A DNA stretch of 64,000 nt, from contig NZ_CP011494.1 in NCBI RefSeq assembly GCF_001043175.1, forward strand, positions 620,001-684,000, written 5' to 3'. Positions 17,080 to 26,051 of the stretch are shown in pieces (within the stretch, counting starts at the first letter, position 1; each line of letters opens with the position of its first letter). The notes beneath the pieces are model-generated. The model saw only the letters and a program-made list of their open reading frames with translations, did not search any database and had not been told where the DNA came from. Both the position numbers and the translations under genes were made by a program. Source of the DNA: Marinobacter psychrophilus (GTDB taxonomy: Bacteria > Pseudomonadota > Gammaproteobacteria > Pseudomonadales > Oleiphilaceae).

Positions 17080-17088
17080 GAAAGAGTA

Positions 17089-19899
17089 CTAGTGTGCTTG
17101 GTCCCAGTTATCACCCACGCCAGCCTCTACCAGCAAGGGCACAGCGAGTTCCGCAGCGCCCGACATGCGCTTGATCAGTCCTTCGCGCACTGCTTCTACC
17201 ACTTCTTCTTTTACTTCGACGATCAGTTCGTCGTGCACCTGCATGGTCATGCGGGCGCTGTCCGGGTATTCGGCCAGCAGCCAGCGCTCCACTTCAATCA
17301 TCGCGAGCTTGATAATGTCGGCAGCGGTACCTTGCATGGGCGCGTTAATCGCGGTGCGCTCGGCTGCTTGCTGCAGTTGCTTGTTGCGGGTGTTGATCTC
17401 AGGCAGGTACAAGCGCCGGCCAAACAGAGTTTCCACGTAGCCGTCTTCATGGGCCTGTTTGCGAATCTTGTCCATGTATGTCAATACGCCGGGGTAACGC
17501 TCAAAGTAGCGGTCGATGTATTGCTGGGCTACTTTACGCTCGATATCCAGTTGCCGCGCCAGGCCAAACGCCGACATGCCGTAAATCAGTCCGAAGTTGA
17601 TGGCTTTAGCGCTACGCCGCTGGTCGCTGTTTACTTCTTCCAGTGTTACCCCGAACACTTCCGCTGCGGTGGCTTTGTGAATGTCTTCGCCCTTGGCAAA
17701 CGCGGTTAGCAGGCCTTTGTCTTCCGACAGGTGCGCCATAATGCGCAGTTCAATCTGGGAGTAGTCTGCTGCTAGCAGCTTGTAGCCTTTCTCGGCGACA
17801 AACGCCTGGCGAATGCGTCGGCCTTGCTCGCTGCGAATGGGTATGTTCTGCAGATTGGGCTCTGACGATGACAGGCGCCCGGTGGCCGTGACTGCTTGAT
17901 GGTAAGACGTGTGCACGCGTCCGGTGCGATGGTGGATCAGCTCTGGCAGGGTGTCTGTGTAGGTGGATTTGAGCTTGCTCAGGCTGCGGTGTTCCAGCAA
18001 AAGCCTTGGCAGTTCGTGGCGGTGGGCCAGTTCCTGCAGCACCGGTTCGGCCGTTGAGGGCGCACCTTTGGGCGTTTTTTTGAGAACTGGCAAACCCAGC
18101 TTTTCATAAAAAATAACCTGCAGCTGTTTTGGCGAGCCAAGGTTGAAGGTCTCCCCGGCAGCTTCATAAGCGGCCGTTTCCAGTTCGGCCATGCGTTCAG
18201 CCAGTTCCTGGCTGTGCTGGCGTAGGGTGCTGGCACTGATTAGCGTGCCCCTTTGCTCCATGCGCGACAGCACGGGTACCAAGGGCAAATCAATGTCTTC
18301 ATACACCGACTGCAGCTTACCGGTGGCGGCTAGTTGCGGGCGCAGTGCCTGATGCAATCGAAGGGTAATGTCGGCGTCTTCGGCGGCGTAAGGGCCGGCT
18401 TTATCAAGCTCCAGCTGGTTGAACGTCAGCTGCTTGGCACCTTTACCTGCCAGGGATTCAAAAGTTGTGGTTTCCTCGCCCAGATAATGCAGAGCCAAGG
18501 CGTCCATATTGTGGCGTGAGGACACCGAGTTCAGCACGTAGGATTGCACCATTGTGTCTTCGGCAATGCCTTCCAGACAGATGTCGTGGTTGGCCAGCAC
18601 GTTTTTGTCGTACTTCAGATTTTGCCCCACTTTTTTATGATCGGGGCTCTCCAGTAGCGGTTTCAGCTGGGCCAGTACCGTGTCGCGGTCCAGCTGTTCG
18701 GGCGCGCCCATGTAGTCGTGGCAAAAGGGCACGTAGGCCGCTTCAAACGGTTGCACCGCAAATGAAACGCCAACCACCTCTGCAGCCATATATTTCAGGC
18801 TGGTGGTTTCGGTGTCAAAGGCAAACAGCTCTGCGGCGTTCAGGCGCTCTACCCATTCATCCAGTTCTGCCTGGTCGGTAATAATGCTGTAGTGCTTGTC
18901 GCGGGACTGAGCGGGTTCAGGCGGGCTGCTTTGATGTGCGGCGCTCTGATTAGACGCGCTTTGATCTGACTCGCTTTGATCAGATGTACCTGGGTCAGCA
19001 CCGGATTGCGCAGCGGCAGGGCCTTTTGTTTGGTCGCCTAGGCTTTCAAGCTCGTTTATCCAGCTGCGCAATTCGTATTCGCGGAACAGCTCAAGCAGGG
19101 CGCTGTTGTTCTGCTCCCGTTCCTGAAGATCTTCCAGCCCGAACGCCAGTTCTACGTCCAGTTTGATGGTGGCTAGTGTCCGGCTCAGGGGTAGGGTTTC
19201 CCTGGCATCCCGAAGGTATTCCCCAACCTTGCCTTTGACCTTATCGGCGTTGGCCATCAGATTGTCAATGTCGCGGTATTCCTGCAGCCACTTTACCGCG
19301 GTTTTCGGGCCGCATTTGTTTACGCCGGGTATGTTATCGACTTTGTCGCCCACCAAGGCCAGGTAATCGATGATCTGTGCCGGTGTTACGCCGAACTTTT
19401 CTTCAACGCCGGCGGCGTCCATGTGAGTGTTGGTCATGGTATTGATCAGGGTCACGTGTGGGCTTACCAGCTGCGCCATGTCTTTATCTCCCGTGGACAC
19501 TACGACATCTATGCCTTTGCTGGTGGCCTCGTGGGCCAGGGTGCCAATCACGTCATCGGCTTCCACGCCATCCACAATCAGCAGTGGCAGGCCCATGTGT
19601 CTGACAATCTGGTGAATGGGCTCAATTTGCAAAGCCAGGTCTTCAGGCATCGGCGGACGGTTTGCTTTGTAATCTGCGTAAAGGTCGTTGCGGAAGGTTT
19701 TGCCCTTGGCATCGAACACCACCACAATTTTGGAGCCGGGGAAATCCAGATCTATCCGGCGTATCATGGCAATAACGCCCTTGATGGCCCCGGTTGGGTG
19801 GTTTTTGCTGGTCATGAGTGGAGGAAGTGCGTGGTAAGCGCGGAAAAGATAAGAGGAACCGTCTACAAGAACCACGGGTGGAGTGTGTTGTTCAGTCAT
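17089..19899 (-). CDS. polA: DNA polymerase I
   Basis: Repair and Okazaki-fragment polymerase with 5' nuclease and proofreading. 936 residues. 5' nuclease domain (1-290; VLVDGSSYLFRAYHAL, STGDKDMAQLV); linker rich in SDQS/SNQS units (about 318-345); 3'-5' exonuclease with intact acidic motifs FDTETTSL, NLKYDKNVL and AAEDADI; polymerase with DYSQIELRIMAHLS, RRSAKAINFGLIYG and QVHDELI. All catalytic residues appear intact. The ATG at 19899 gives the usual MTEQ...VVLVDGSSY start. Divergent from a DUF2782 gene, as in Pseudomonas. Confidence 0.97.
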   Translation of the reverse strand: MTEQHTPPVVLVDGSSYLFRAYHALPPLMTSKNHPTGAIKGVIAMIRRIDLDFPGSKIVVVFDAKGKTFRNDLYADYKANRPPMPEDLALQIEPIHQIVRHMGLPLLIVDGVEADDVIGTLAHEATSKGIDVVVSTGDKDMAQLVSPHVTLINTMTNTHMDAAGVEEKFGVTPAQIIDYLALVGDKVDNIPGVNKCGPKTAVKWLQEYRDIDNLMANADKVKGKVGEYLRDARETLPLSRTLATIKLDVELAFGLEDLQEREQNNSALLELFREYELRSWINELESLGDQTKGPAAAQSGADPGTSDQSESDQSASNQSAAHQSSPPEPAQSRDKHYSIITDQAELDEWVERLNAAELFAFDTETTSLKYMAAEVVGVSFAVQPFEAAYVPFCHDYMGAPEQLDRDTVLAQLKPLLESPDHKKVGQNLKYDKNVLANHDICLEGIAEDTMVQSYVLNSVSSRHNMDALALHYLGEETTTFESLAGKGAKQLTFNQLELDKAGPYAAEDADITLRLHQALRPQLAATGKLQSVYEDIDLPLVPVLSRMEQRGTLISASTLRQHSQELAERMAELETAAYEAAGETFNLGSPKQLQVIFYEKLGLPVLKKTPKGAPSTAEPVLQELAHRHELPRLLLEHRSLSKLKSTYTDTLPELIHHRTGRVHTSYHQAVTATGRLSSSEPNLQNIPIRSEQGRRIRQAFVAEKGYKLLAADYSQIELRIMAHLSEDKGLLTAFAKGEDIHKATAAEVFGVTLEEVNSDQRRSAKAINFGLIYGMSAFGLARQLDIERKVAQQYIDRYFERYPGVLTYMDKIRKQAHEDGYVETLFGRRLYLPEINTRNKQLQQAAERTAINAPMQGTAADIIKLAMIEVERWLLAEYPDSARMTMQVHDELIVEVKEEVVEAVREGLIKRMSGAAELAVPLLVEAGVGDNWDQAH

Positions 19900-20000
19900 A
19901 GCTGCCTGGGCCTGCAATCGTGTTGAAGCATGGGTTGCCTTGTGTAACCTTAATAGTAACAAATGCACCGTAAACAAATGATCAAAAGGGTGTCACGAAT

Positions 20001-20336
20001 ATGAAAAGAATCATTTTACCACTCGTGTTGCTGGCCTGGCCGGTTGCGACCGTTATTGCTCAGGAAGCCGGCAATCTAGACGACACCGTTGTGGAAACAC
20101 CAAAACAGCCGGTGATCATCTCGGATTATCAGCCGTCTAACGCTGGCACCCAGATTGTTATCCGCAGCGGCGAAAAAGAGGTGTATTACGAGTACCGGGT
20201 GAACGGCCAGGTGATGGAAATAAAGGTTGTGCCAGAGATAGGGCCGGAATACTACCTGGTGCCTGCCGACGGTGGCTGGGCCCGTGAAAGTGAATCCGGC
20301 ATGCTGGTGCCAAGCTGGGTGCTATTCCGCTGGTAG
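20001..20336 (+). CDS. DUF2782 periplasmic protein
   Basis: A 111-residue protein with a signal peptide (LPLVLLAWPVATVIAQ, cleavage about residue 20) and a DUF2782 core: VYYEYRVNGQVMEIKVVPEIGPEYYLVP, ending WVLFRW. The family is restricted to gammaproteobacteria and is commonly divergent from polA; no function is established. Monocistronic or leading into the phasin-like gene 144 bp downstream. Confidence 0.85.
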   Translation: MKRIILPLVLLAWPVATVIAQEAGNLDDTVVETPKQPVIISDYQPSNAGTQIVIRSGEKEVYYEYRVNGQVMEIKVVPEIGPEYYLVPADGGWARESESGMLVPSWVLFRW

Positions 20337-20391
20337 TGATGAATGCGTTGTTAACCGGGCTGGCAGAATAATTTGTAAACGATGTTTGGTT

Positions 20392-20409
20392 TTAGTGTGA
20401 ACACTCTAA
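20392..20409. promoter_or_regulatory. Imperfect palindrome upstream of the phasin-like gene
   Basis: TTAGTGTG-AA-CACTCTAA is an inverted repeat with seven of eight arm positions matching, about 75 bp before the start of the phasin-like gene. Possible operator; no regulator identified. Confidence 0.35.
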
Positions 20410-20480
20410 CTTTTCTCCTTAACCTGCACCCATCGATCGAAAACACTTTTGATCAAAAAGCGCAGCACAGGAGAATTACC

Positions 20481-20987
20481 ATGGGTGTACTCACCACTTA
20501 TCAGCAACAGCTTCAGGATATGGTTAACAAAGGTATCGACGCCGCTGAAAAGCAGCAGAAGCGTTTGTCTGCCAAGCCTTTCGATATGGCTGAAAAACTT
20601 GAAGAAAGCGCTCGCACTCACAGCGTAAAATCCTTGCGTAAGAGCTACTACGGTTACAGCGAAAACGCATTTGACCAACTGCGTGAATTGAACGGCATGG
20701 TTGGTGAGTTCACCTCTCAGCTGATCTCACGCGTTGAAAAGCAAGTCGCTGAAAGCGCTGATGTCGTAGAAGAAGGCGCAATCGATGTTGCTGCAACCGC
20801 AGAAGACGTAAAAACAGCGGTTGAGCCTACCAAACCGGCGCGCAAGAGCAGCCCTAAGAAAGCCAAAGCCGCTCCTGCAGCTGCTGCCAAGGCTGAAAAG
20901 GCCGAAGATAGCAAAGAAGTAAAAGCGGAAGAAGCTGAGCCGGCCAAACCCAGCGACGCGAAAACTGAGAACACAGCCGCTGTCTGA
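20481..20987 (+). CDS. Phasin-like protein with histone-like Lys/Ala tail
   Basis: 168 residues. The N-terminal two thirds form an amphipathic helical, phasin-like region (QQQLQDMVNKGIDAAEKQQ to LISRVEKQVAES). The C-terminal third is low-complexity and rich in Ala, Lys, Glu and Pro (KKAKAAPAAAAKAEKAE), resembling the tails of PhaF and AlgP. Phasins coat polyhydroxyalkanoate granules, but no pha gene is in the window, so the role is inferred only from composition. The ATG at 20481 has a CAGGAGA ribosome site. Followed by a bidirectional terminator. Confidence 0.6.
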   Translation: MGVLTTYQQQLQDMVNKGIDAAEKQQKRLSAKPFDMAEKLEESARTHSVKSLRKSYYGYSENAFDQLRELNGMVGEFTSQLISRVEKQVAESADVVEEGAIDVAATAEDVKTAVEPTKPARKSSPKKAKAAPAAAAKAEKAEDSKEVKAEEAEPAKPSDAKTENTAAV

Positions 20988-21049
20988 TCGCGTTCAACGG
21001 CCCGTAAACTCACCAAGAGTGTGGGTTGGCTGAAATCGGCGAATGCCAA

Positions 21050-21085
21050 TAAAAAAGGGAGACTGATTTAGTCTTCCTTTTTTTT
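21050..21085. terminator. Bidirectional terminator between the phasin-like and DUF4124 genes
   Basis: AAAAAAGGGAGACT pairs with AGTCTTCCTTTTTT (one G-T mismatch) around a short GATTT loop, giving T tracts on both strands. It overlaps the last codons of the convergent DUF4124 gene. Confidence 0.88.
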
Positions 21086-21694
21086 GTCGGTCAATTGTTG
21101 CAGCCGGCGAATATCTATTTCGTAAATGTCCTGTTGGGTCTGAATGTGTTGGGTCTGGGTTTTAATTTCCTGTTCAATATCCAGTATCTGCGTCTCCAAC
21201 CGCCGCATTTTCTCCAGAGTCGCCTCGGGAATCTGTCGCCCGGAGCGTTCCAGATCGGCGGCGCGGCTCTGTTCAGCGTTTAACTGCCCGGAGATGACGG
21301 TAATATTGCCTTTTTTCAGACGGATCAGCCCTTCCAGCTCGCGAACTTTCCGGTTCATGGCGCTGCGCGCCTGATCTGGGTGACTGAAGCGTTTCAGCAG
21401 TTTTCGGTCTTGTTCGCGTTGGACATCGAGGGCGTCTTGGCGTTGTTGCTCGGCGCTGCGTTCGGCCAGTTCCTGTTCCGTTGGGGCGGGCGCAATAATG
21501 GTAACGACACGCCCATTGTTGTTAAGAATGTCATAGCCGCGTTGCGTTGCTTCCTGTGGAACGCTGCTGCCAATGACCACCTGGCCGTTTTCATCCGTAT
21601 ACCGGTACATGCCGGCGTGGACCGAAGTGGCACTGATGGCACTGGTGCCAATCAGGCTGAACATGAGGAGTGAAGCGGTCAAGTGTTTTGCCAT
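21068..21694 (-). CDS. DUF4124 domain periplasmic coiled-coil protein
   Basis: 208 residues. A signal peptide (ASLLMFSLIGTSAISATSVHA) is followed by a DUF4124 domain (MYRYTDENGQVVIGSSVPQE, about 29-60) and then a long coiled coil (about 70-205). DUF4124 proteins are common in gammaproteobacteria, exported and of unknown role. The gene sits directly before pyrE in chromosome order (3-nt gap from the pyrE stop) and is probably co-transcribed downstream of pyrE. Confidence 0.82.
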   Translation of the reverse strand: MAKHLTASLLMFSLIGTSAISATSVHAGMYRYTDENGQVVIGSSVPQEATQRGYDILNNNGRVVTIIAPAPTEQELAERSAEQQRQDALDVQREQDRKLLKRFSHPDQARSAMNRKVRELEGLIRLKKGNITVISGQLNAEQSRAADLERSGRQIPEATLEKMRRLETQILDIEQEIKTQTQHIQTQQDIYEIDIRRLQQLTDKKKED

Positions 21695-21697
21695 TCG

Positions 21698-22336
21698 TTA
21701 AACTCCGTAAGATTCCCGGTAGCGCGTCACCGCATCAGCGTGTTGGCCGAAAGCGGGGTTGCGACTGATGTAGTCCAGTACCTGGTCAAGCCCGATAATG
21801 CTGACCACGGGTATGCCGAATTGCTGTTCTACTTCCTGGATGGCAGACAATTTGCCTTTGCCTTTTTCCTGGCGGTCCAGTGCGATCAATACCCCGGCCG
21901 GTTTGGCACCGGCCTGATGGATGATCTCAATTGCTTCGCGAATAGCGGTGCCGGCGGTAATGACATCATCTATAATCAATACCCTACCGTTCAGTGGTGC
22001 ACCGACGATGCTTCCGCCTTCACCGTGATCTTTCTTTTCCTTACGGTTAAAGGCAAAAGGTTTATTGTTACCCGCTTTTGCTAACGCCATAGCCGTTACG
22101 GTAGCCAACGGAATGCCCTTATAGGCGGGCCCGAAAATAATGTCATAATTCAGAGCACTGCGTTCAATGGCTGCTGCGTAGGCTTGGCTTAACTGTAGAA
22201 GATCATTACCGGTATTGAACAGGCCCGCGTTAAAAAAGTAGGGGCTGATGCGACCGGATTTGAGTGTAAATTTGCCAAAACGCAGTACATTGCGCTGTAT
22301 GGCGAACTCGATAAAATTTTTCTGGTAGTCATGCAT
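21698..22336 (-). CDS. pyrE: Orotate phosphoribosyltransferase
   Basis: Converts orotate and PRPP to orotidine monophosphate in pyrimidine synthesis. 212 residues. The PRPP loop is [14 protein letters not shown] near residue 120; the [14 protein letters not shown] segment binds orotate. The start at [13 protein letters not shown] matches the family; the longer upstream frame is ignored. Divergent from crc, an arrangement also found in Pseudomonas. Confidence 0.95.
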   Translation of the reverse strand: MHDYQKNFIEFAIQRNVLRFGKFTLKSGRISPYFFNAGLFNTGNDLLQLSQAYAAAIERSALNYDIIFGPAYKGIPLATVTAMALAKAGNNKPFAFNRKEKKDHGEGGSIVGAPLNGRVLIIDDVITAGTAIREAIEIIHQAGAKPAGVLIALDRQEKGKGKLSAIQEVEQQFGIPVVSIIGLDQVLDYISRNPAFGQHADAVTRYRESYGV

Positions 22337-22416
22337 AGCGCGGCTTCTAGGGCTGTTGGTCTTTAAAATCTGCTCAAAATCGGTATCATACACACAAACC
22401 GAATCAGGGAATACGT

Positions 22417-23223
22417 ATGCGGGTAGTATCAATCAGCGTCAACGGTCTTGAACAGGCTGTTGGAAAAGGTTTTTTTGACTGGATAGCAGGGCAGGATGCC
22501 GACGTTATCTGCGTTCAGGACCATCGCATGCGCGCCTACGAGGTTGAAGACCGCCAGCTGGTGCCAGAAGGCTATGAAGCCTATTTTATTGACGGCGAAA
22601 ACAATGAAGATGGCGGTGTTGGAATTTACACTCGTCACTTCCCCAAAGCCATCATGTATGGCTTTGCGAATGAGCAAGCTGACCGCGAAGGCCGGTTTAT
22701 CCAAGCCGATTTCGACAAGGTCTCCGTAGCCTGCGTGCTGGCGCCCTGTGCCCTTGGTCTGGAAGACGACCCGATTGGTGGGGATGACCTGACCGTTCTG
22801 GATCGTAAAGACGATTTTATGGACGCGTTTGGCGTACACATGCAAAAAACCCTGCGTAAACGCCGGCAGTTTATTGTGTGTGCCAACCTGCAAAGCGCTC
22901 ATCACGTCACCGATGCCAGTCCGCGCTACCACAAATTGGACGTATCCGGTTTTTTGCCTCACGAGCGGGCCTGGCTAGACCGTCTGTTTGAAGAAATGGG
23001 CAGCATTGATGCGTTCCGGGATATTAACAAACAAAGCAATCAGTTTACCTGGTGGCCGGAGTGGGCTGCAGGTTGGCGCAAGCAGTCGGGTATTCGGGTG
23101 GATTATCAGATTGCTACGCCAGGTATTCGCAAGACCATTCAAGATGGCTGGATTGACGACGACACGCGGTTTTCCGATCATGCGCCGGTAGTGATGGATT
23201 ACGACATTGAAATTGGATTTTAG
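22417..23223 (+). CDS. crc: Crc-type catabolite repression control protein (ExoIII fold, degenerate active site)
   Basis: 268 residues with the exonuclease III/AP-endonuclease fold, but several catalytic positions are altered. The metal-binding QE of ExoIII is QD (34-35), and the GDxN motif is replaced by CANLQ (155-159), losing both Asp and Asn. The YVPNG segment is missing (LAPCALG instead). SDHAP near the C-terminus is retained. Pseudomonas Crc shows the same losses, lacks nuclease activity and works with Hfq to silence catabolic mRNAs at A-rich motifs. The position beside pyrE matches the Pseudomonas crc locus. Good ribosome site (AGGGA). Annotation as active ExoIII would be misleading. 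Confidence 0.87.
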   Translation: MRVVSISVNGLEQAVGKGFFDWIAGQDADVICVQDHRMRAYEVEDRQLVPEGYEAYFIDGENNEDGGVGIYTRHFPKAIMYGFANEQADREGRFIQADFDKVSVACVLAPCALGLEDDPIGGDDLTVLDRKDDFMDAFGVHMQKTLRKRRQFIVCANLQSAHHVTDASPRYHKLDVSGFLPHERAWLDRLFEEMGSIDAFRDINKQSNQFTWWPEWAAGWRKQSGIRVDYQIATPGIRKTIQDGWIDDDTRFSDHAPVVMDYDIEIGF

Positions 23224-23239
23224 GTTGGCCTTGAACATA

Positions 23240-23264
23240 GGGGACGGATTTAAAATCCGTCCCC
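23240..23264. repeat. REP-like palindrome between crc and rph
   Basis: GGGGACGGATTT (23240-23251), one A, then AAATCCGTCCCC (23253-23264): a perfect 12-bp inverted repeat between two convergent genes. The GGGGACRGATTT type recurs in many bacterial genomes as a REP element tied to RAYT transposases. It has no T tract but could still terminate or protect both transcripts. Only this copy was noticed in the window. Confidence 0.6.
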
Positions 23265-23307
23265 GGTTTGGGCCAAATCTCTGGCCCTCAACACCCTGAG
23301 TTTTGAG

Positions 23308-24024
23308 TTAGCCGTTGAGCGCTTCGTTTTGCAGCGCGAATAACGTTTCAATACCCTTTTTTGCCAGCACCAACATGCTGTCCAGTTCTTCCTGAACAAA
23401 AGGTGCGCCTTCTGCCGTGCCCTGGATTTCGATAAAGCCGCCTTTATCCGTCATCACCACGTTCATGTCAGTTTCCGCAACCGAATCCTCCGGATAGTCC
23501 AGATCCACAACCGGTTTGCCTTTGAATACGCCGACGGATACCGCGGCAACCATCTGCTTCAGTGGCGATTTCTTCAGGCGCTTTTGTGCTACCAAGAAAT
23601 TCAGCGCGTCTACCAGCGCTACGCAGCCACCGGTAATGGCGGCCGTGCGGGTGCCGCCGTCGGCTTGAATAACATCGCAGTCGATGGTGATGGTGTGCTC
23701 GCCCAGTGCCTTTAAGTCCACCGCAGCGCGCAGCGAACGGCCAATCAGGCGCTGAATTTCAACCGTGCGGCCACCTTGTTTGCCGCGGGCTGCTTCGCGC
23801 CCCATACGGCTATTGGTAGAGCGGGGCAGCATACCGTACTCCGCGGTAATCCAGCCCTGACCTTCGCCGCGCAAGAACGGCGGCACCTTGTTTTCCACCG
23901 ATGCCGTACAAATCACCTTGGTGTCGCCGAACTCGATCAGCACAGAGCCTTCGGCGTGACGGGTGTAGTTACGGGTAATGCGAATGTCTCTGGGTTGTTC
24001 GGGGGTTCTGCCACTGGGTCGCAT
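23308..24024 (-). CDS. rph: Ribonuclease PH
   Basis: Phosphorolytic 3'-5' exoribonuclease that trims tRNA 3' ends. 238 residues. The start [20 protein letters not shown] is typical; [25 protein letters not shown] and [14 protein letters not shown] with VDLDYPEDS are family signatures. The ATG at 24024 has AGGAATC upstream; the frame further upstream is not conserved. Convergent with crc and divergent from yicC. Confidence 0.96.
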   Translation of the reverse strand: MRPSGRTPEQPRDIRITRNYTRHAEGSVLIEFGDTKVICTASVENKVPPFLRGEGQGWITAEYGMLPRSTNSRMGREAARGKQGGRTVEIQRLIGRSLRAAVDLKALGEHTITIDCDVIQADGGTRTAAITGGCVALVDALNFLVAQKRLKKSPLKQMVAAVSVGVFKGKPVVDLDYPEDSVAETDMNVVMTDKGGFIEIQGTAEGAPFVQEELDSMLVLAKKGIETLFALQNEALNG

Positions 24025-24255
24025 ATAAAAGATTCCTGATTGGTTAATGATCAGCGTGTCTGGGCCGCAGGCCCGCTGGTGTAAATGAATGGGCGCGAAG
24101 TATAGCACGGCCGTGCCGGCTTCCGACCCGCCAGACCCAAGCAGCGTGGCGCCGCCGCGGAATCCGCTTACTGCGGTTCGCTGCTCGGCGCTCTAGCCTG
24201 ATAGACTCTGTAAAAGCCTGGCTGATCAGGCCGATAAAACGATGCTGGAGTTATC

Positions 24256-25122
24256 ATGATTCGAAGTATGACTGCCTTTGCGCGCCAGGAAACTCGTGGC
24301 GACTGGGGTGTACTCACCTGCGAAATTCGCACCGTTAACCATCGCTACCTGGAGCCGTCATTTCGCTTGCCGGAGTGCCTGCGAGGGCTGGAAAACGATT
24401 TTCGCGAACAGCTGCGCAAACAATTGAAGCGCGGCAAGGTAGACGTCAGTCTTCGGCTGCACGCCAGCGACCAGGTCCAACACAGCTTCGCTATCGACGT
24501 GCCGCTAACCCAAGCGCTGAACGACGCGGCCAAACGTATTAGCCGGATTCTGGACAACCCTGCCCATATCAGTGCGCTGGACATATTGCGCTGGCCGGGT
24601 GTTATGGCAACGCCCGAGCAGGATTACACCGAGGCCAAAGCCGCAGCGACCAGCTTGTTTGAGCAAACCGTAAACGAACTGGTGGCGGCACGAACACGTG
24701 AAGGCGAGCGCTTGCTGGCTATTTTGGAACAGCGTCTGGTCGCCATACACGCCCAAGTGGCTGACGTGCGTGAACGTATGCCTCAGCTGCTTGAGGCTCA
24801 AGAGCAACAGCTGCGCGAGCGTTTTGAAAAAGCCAAAATAGAGCTCGATTCGGAACGCATAGCTCAGGAAATGGTGATGTTGGCGCAAAAAAGCGATGTT
24901 GCCGAAGAACTGGATCGGCTGGACGCCCACGTGGCTGAAGTACGCGATACCCTGGCCAGTGAAGACGCCGTCGGCCGACGCCTGGATTTCCTGATGCAGG
25001 AACTGAATCGCGAAGCCAATACCTTGAGCAGCAAAAGCATTGACGCAGGCCTGACCCGCGCCGCGGTGGACCTGAAAGTGTGGATTGAGCAGCTGCGCGA
25101 GCAGGTTCAGAATATAGAGTGA
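24256..25122 (+). CDS. yicC: YicC family endoribonuclease
   Basis: 288 residues of the YicC family, named for an E. coli protein with endoribonuclease activity. N-terminal YicC_N domain begins MIRSMTAFARQE with EIRTVNHRYLEPSFRLPE; the C-terminal DUF1732 domain has RRLDFLMQELNREANTLSSKS, the strongest signature. In Pseudomonas it lies next to gmk; here gmk is 3.7 kb further along, with four other genes in between. Confidence 0.93.
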   Translation: MIRSMTAFARQETRGDWGVLTCEIRTVNHRYLEPSFRLPECLRGLENDFREQLRKQLKRGKVDVSLRLHASDQVQHSFAIDVPLTQALNDAAKRISRILDNPAHISALDILRWPGVMATPEQDYTEAKAAATSLFEQTVNELVAARTREGERLLAILEQRLVAIHAQVADVRERMPQLLEAQEQQLRERFEKAKIELDSERIAQEMVMLAQKSDVAEELDRLDAHVAEVRDTLASEDAVGRRLDFLMQELNREANTLSSKSIDAGLTRAAVDLKVWIEQLREQVQNIE

Positions 25123-25192
25123 TGTTCCTTTGGCTTGCGGTTAGCAATAAAGCATGAAGTAAGCTTGGTCTATTGCAGCGGGGAATGAGCGC

Positions 25193-25882
25193 ATGGGTGC
25201 ACTGGTTCAAGTTGGTGATGACTGTGGCACAGGTGATAGTCGGCACGTTTTTGAGGCTATTGCGGCAGACTTGCTGGAAAAAGGCTACAGCATCAAACCC
25301 AACGCTGTACCCACAAACCTGTTAGACGGGCTTTGGCAACAGCTGCGCAGTACGCCCAGCCATCAGTTTGATCCCGCGGGCGTAGGGCGGCAGCGAGCTC
25401 ATATGGTCAACAATTTTATTCGAAGTGACACCATAAGCTGGATCGAGCGCGAAACGGTTGTGGGCGAGAATTGGCTGAACTGGGCGGCCGAGTTGCAGCA
25501 ATATCTTAATCGCCGTTTGTTTCTCGGTTTATTCTCTTTTGAAAGTCATTTTTCGCACTATGCGCCGGGTGACTTTTATAAGAAGCACCTGGATGCTTTC
25601 AAAGGGCAGTCAAACCGGGTGTTGTCGGTGGTGCTGTACCTGAATCCGGACTGGATGCCGGACGATGGCGGCGAGTTGGCTCTTTATCACAGCGATCATA
25701 GCCATCACGGCGAACGGAGTCAGAACGTGCTGAAAGTAACTCCCAACATGGGCACCTTCGTGGCCTTCCTTAGTGAAGAGTTTCCCCACGAAGTCCTTCC
25801 TGCCAAGCGAGACCGCTACGCCATAGCCGGCTGGTTTCGCGTGAACACCACCAGCGCCGAGCGGGCAGACCCGCCGAATTAG
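25193..25882 (+). CDS. 2-oxoglutarate/Fe(II) oxygenase, prolyl-hydroxylase-like
   Basis: 229 residues with a P4H-type double-stranded beta-helix fold. The iron ligands are His and Asp of KKHLDAF (about residue 135) and a distal His in EFPHEVLPAKRDRYAI, whose following Arg would bind the 2-oxoglutarate carboxylate; SVVLYLNPDWMPDDGGELALY is the typical core strand. Substrate unknown; related proteins hydroxylate proline or arginine in ribosomal or elongation proteins. GGGGA precedes the ATG. It ends 20 nt before the convergent DUF2256 gene. Confidence 0.85.
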   Translation: MGALVQVGDDCGTGDSRHVFEAIAADLLEKGYSIKPNAVPTNLLDGLWQQLRSTPSHQFDPAGVGRQRAHMVNNFIRSDTISWIERETVVGENWLNWAAELQQYLNRRLFLGLFSFESHFSHYAPGDFYKKHLDAFKGQSNRVLSVVLYLNPDWMPDDGGELALYHSDHSHHGERSQNVLKVTPNMGTFVAFLSEEFPHEVLPAKRDRYAIAGWFRVNTTSAERADPPN

Positions 25883-25901
25883 AACGCCTTTGGTTTGCTT
25901 T

Positions 25902-26051
25902 TTAGCCGGTTTTACCCCGATTACGATTACGTCGGCAGCGTTCTGAACAATGCACTACGTGTTCCCAGCAGCTTTGCCACTTTTTACGCCAGTGGAACGG
26001 GCGGTCGCAGGTGGGGCAGGTTTTTTGCGGCAGAGGTTTTTTGGCGGTCAT
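25902..26051 (-). CDS. DUF2256 small zinc-ribbon protein coupled to the photolyase
   Basis: A 49-residue protein, [19 protein letters not shown] onward. The pattern CPTCDRPFHWRKKW ... CSERCRR is the DUF2256 signature, with CxxC and CxxxC pairs fit to hold zinc. The ATG overlaps the photolyase stop (TAATG), so translation is coupled. DUF2256 proteins often occur beside or fused to cryptochrome/photolyase-family proteins; the role is unknown. A partner or accessory for the flavoprotein is a reasonable inference. Confidence 0.88.
   Translation of the reverse strand: MTAKKPLPQKTCPTCDRPFHWRKKWQSCWEHVVHCSERCRRNRNRGKTG

Larger units (their letters stand above)
16783..17088. other. Non-coding gap between the YRG-motif gene and polA
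   Basis: 306 bp without a convincing gene. It contains the inverted repeat AGCTCCCCC / GGGGGAGCT (17009-17030, loop GGCT). An alternative pairing of the second arm with AAGCCCCC at 17039-17046 is followed on the plus strand by TTT. One copy of a short dispersed repeat follows (17057-17079). A 64-codon minus-strand frame here has no support. Confidence 0.6.

Noticed and set aside
19900..19977. Longer polA start 26 codons upstream
   Set aside because: The extra N-terminus is not like PolA; the ATG at 19899 gives the normal start.
22417..23223. Annotation as active exodeoxyribonuclease III
   Set aside because: QE and GDxN catalytic positions are lost; locus and sequence fit Crc instead.
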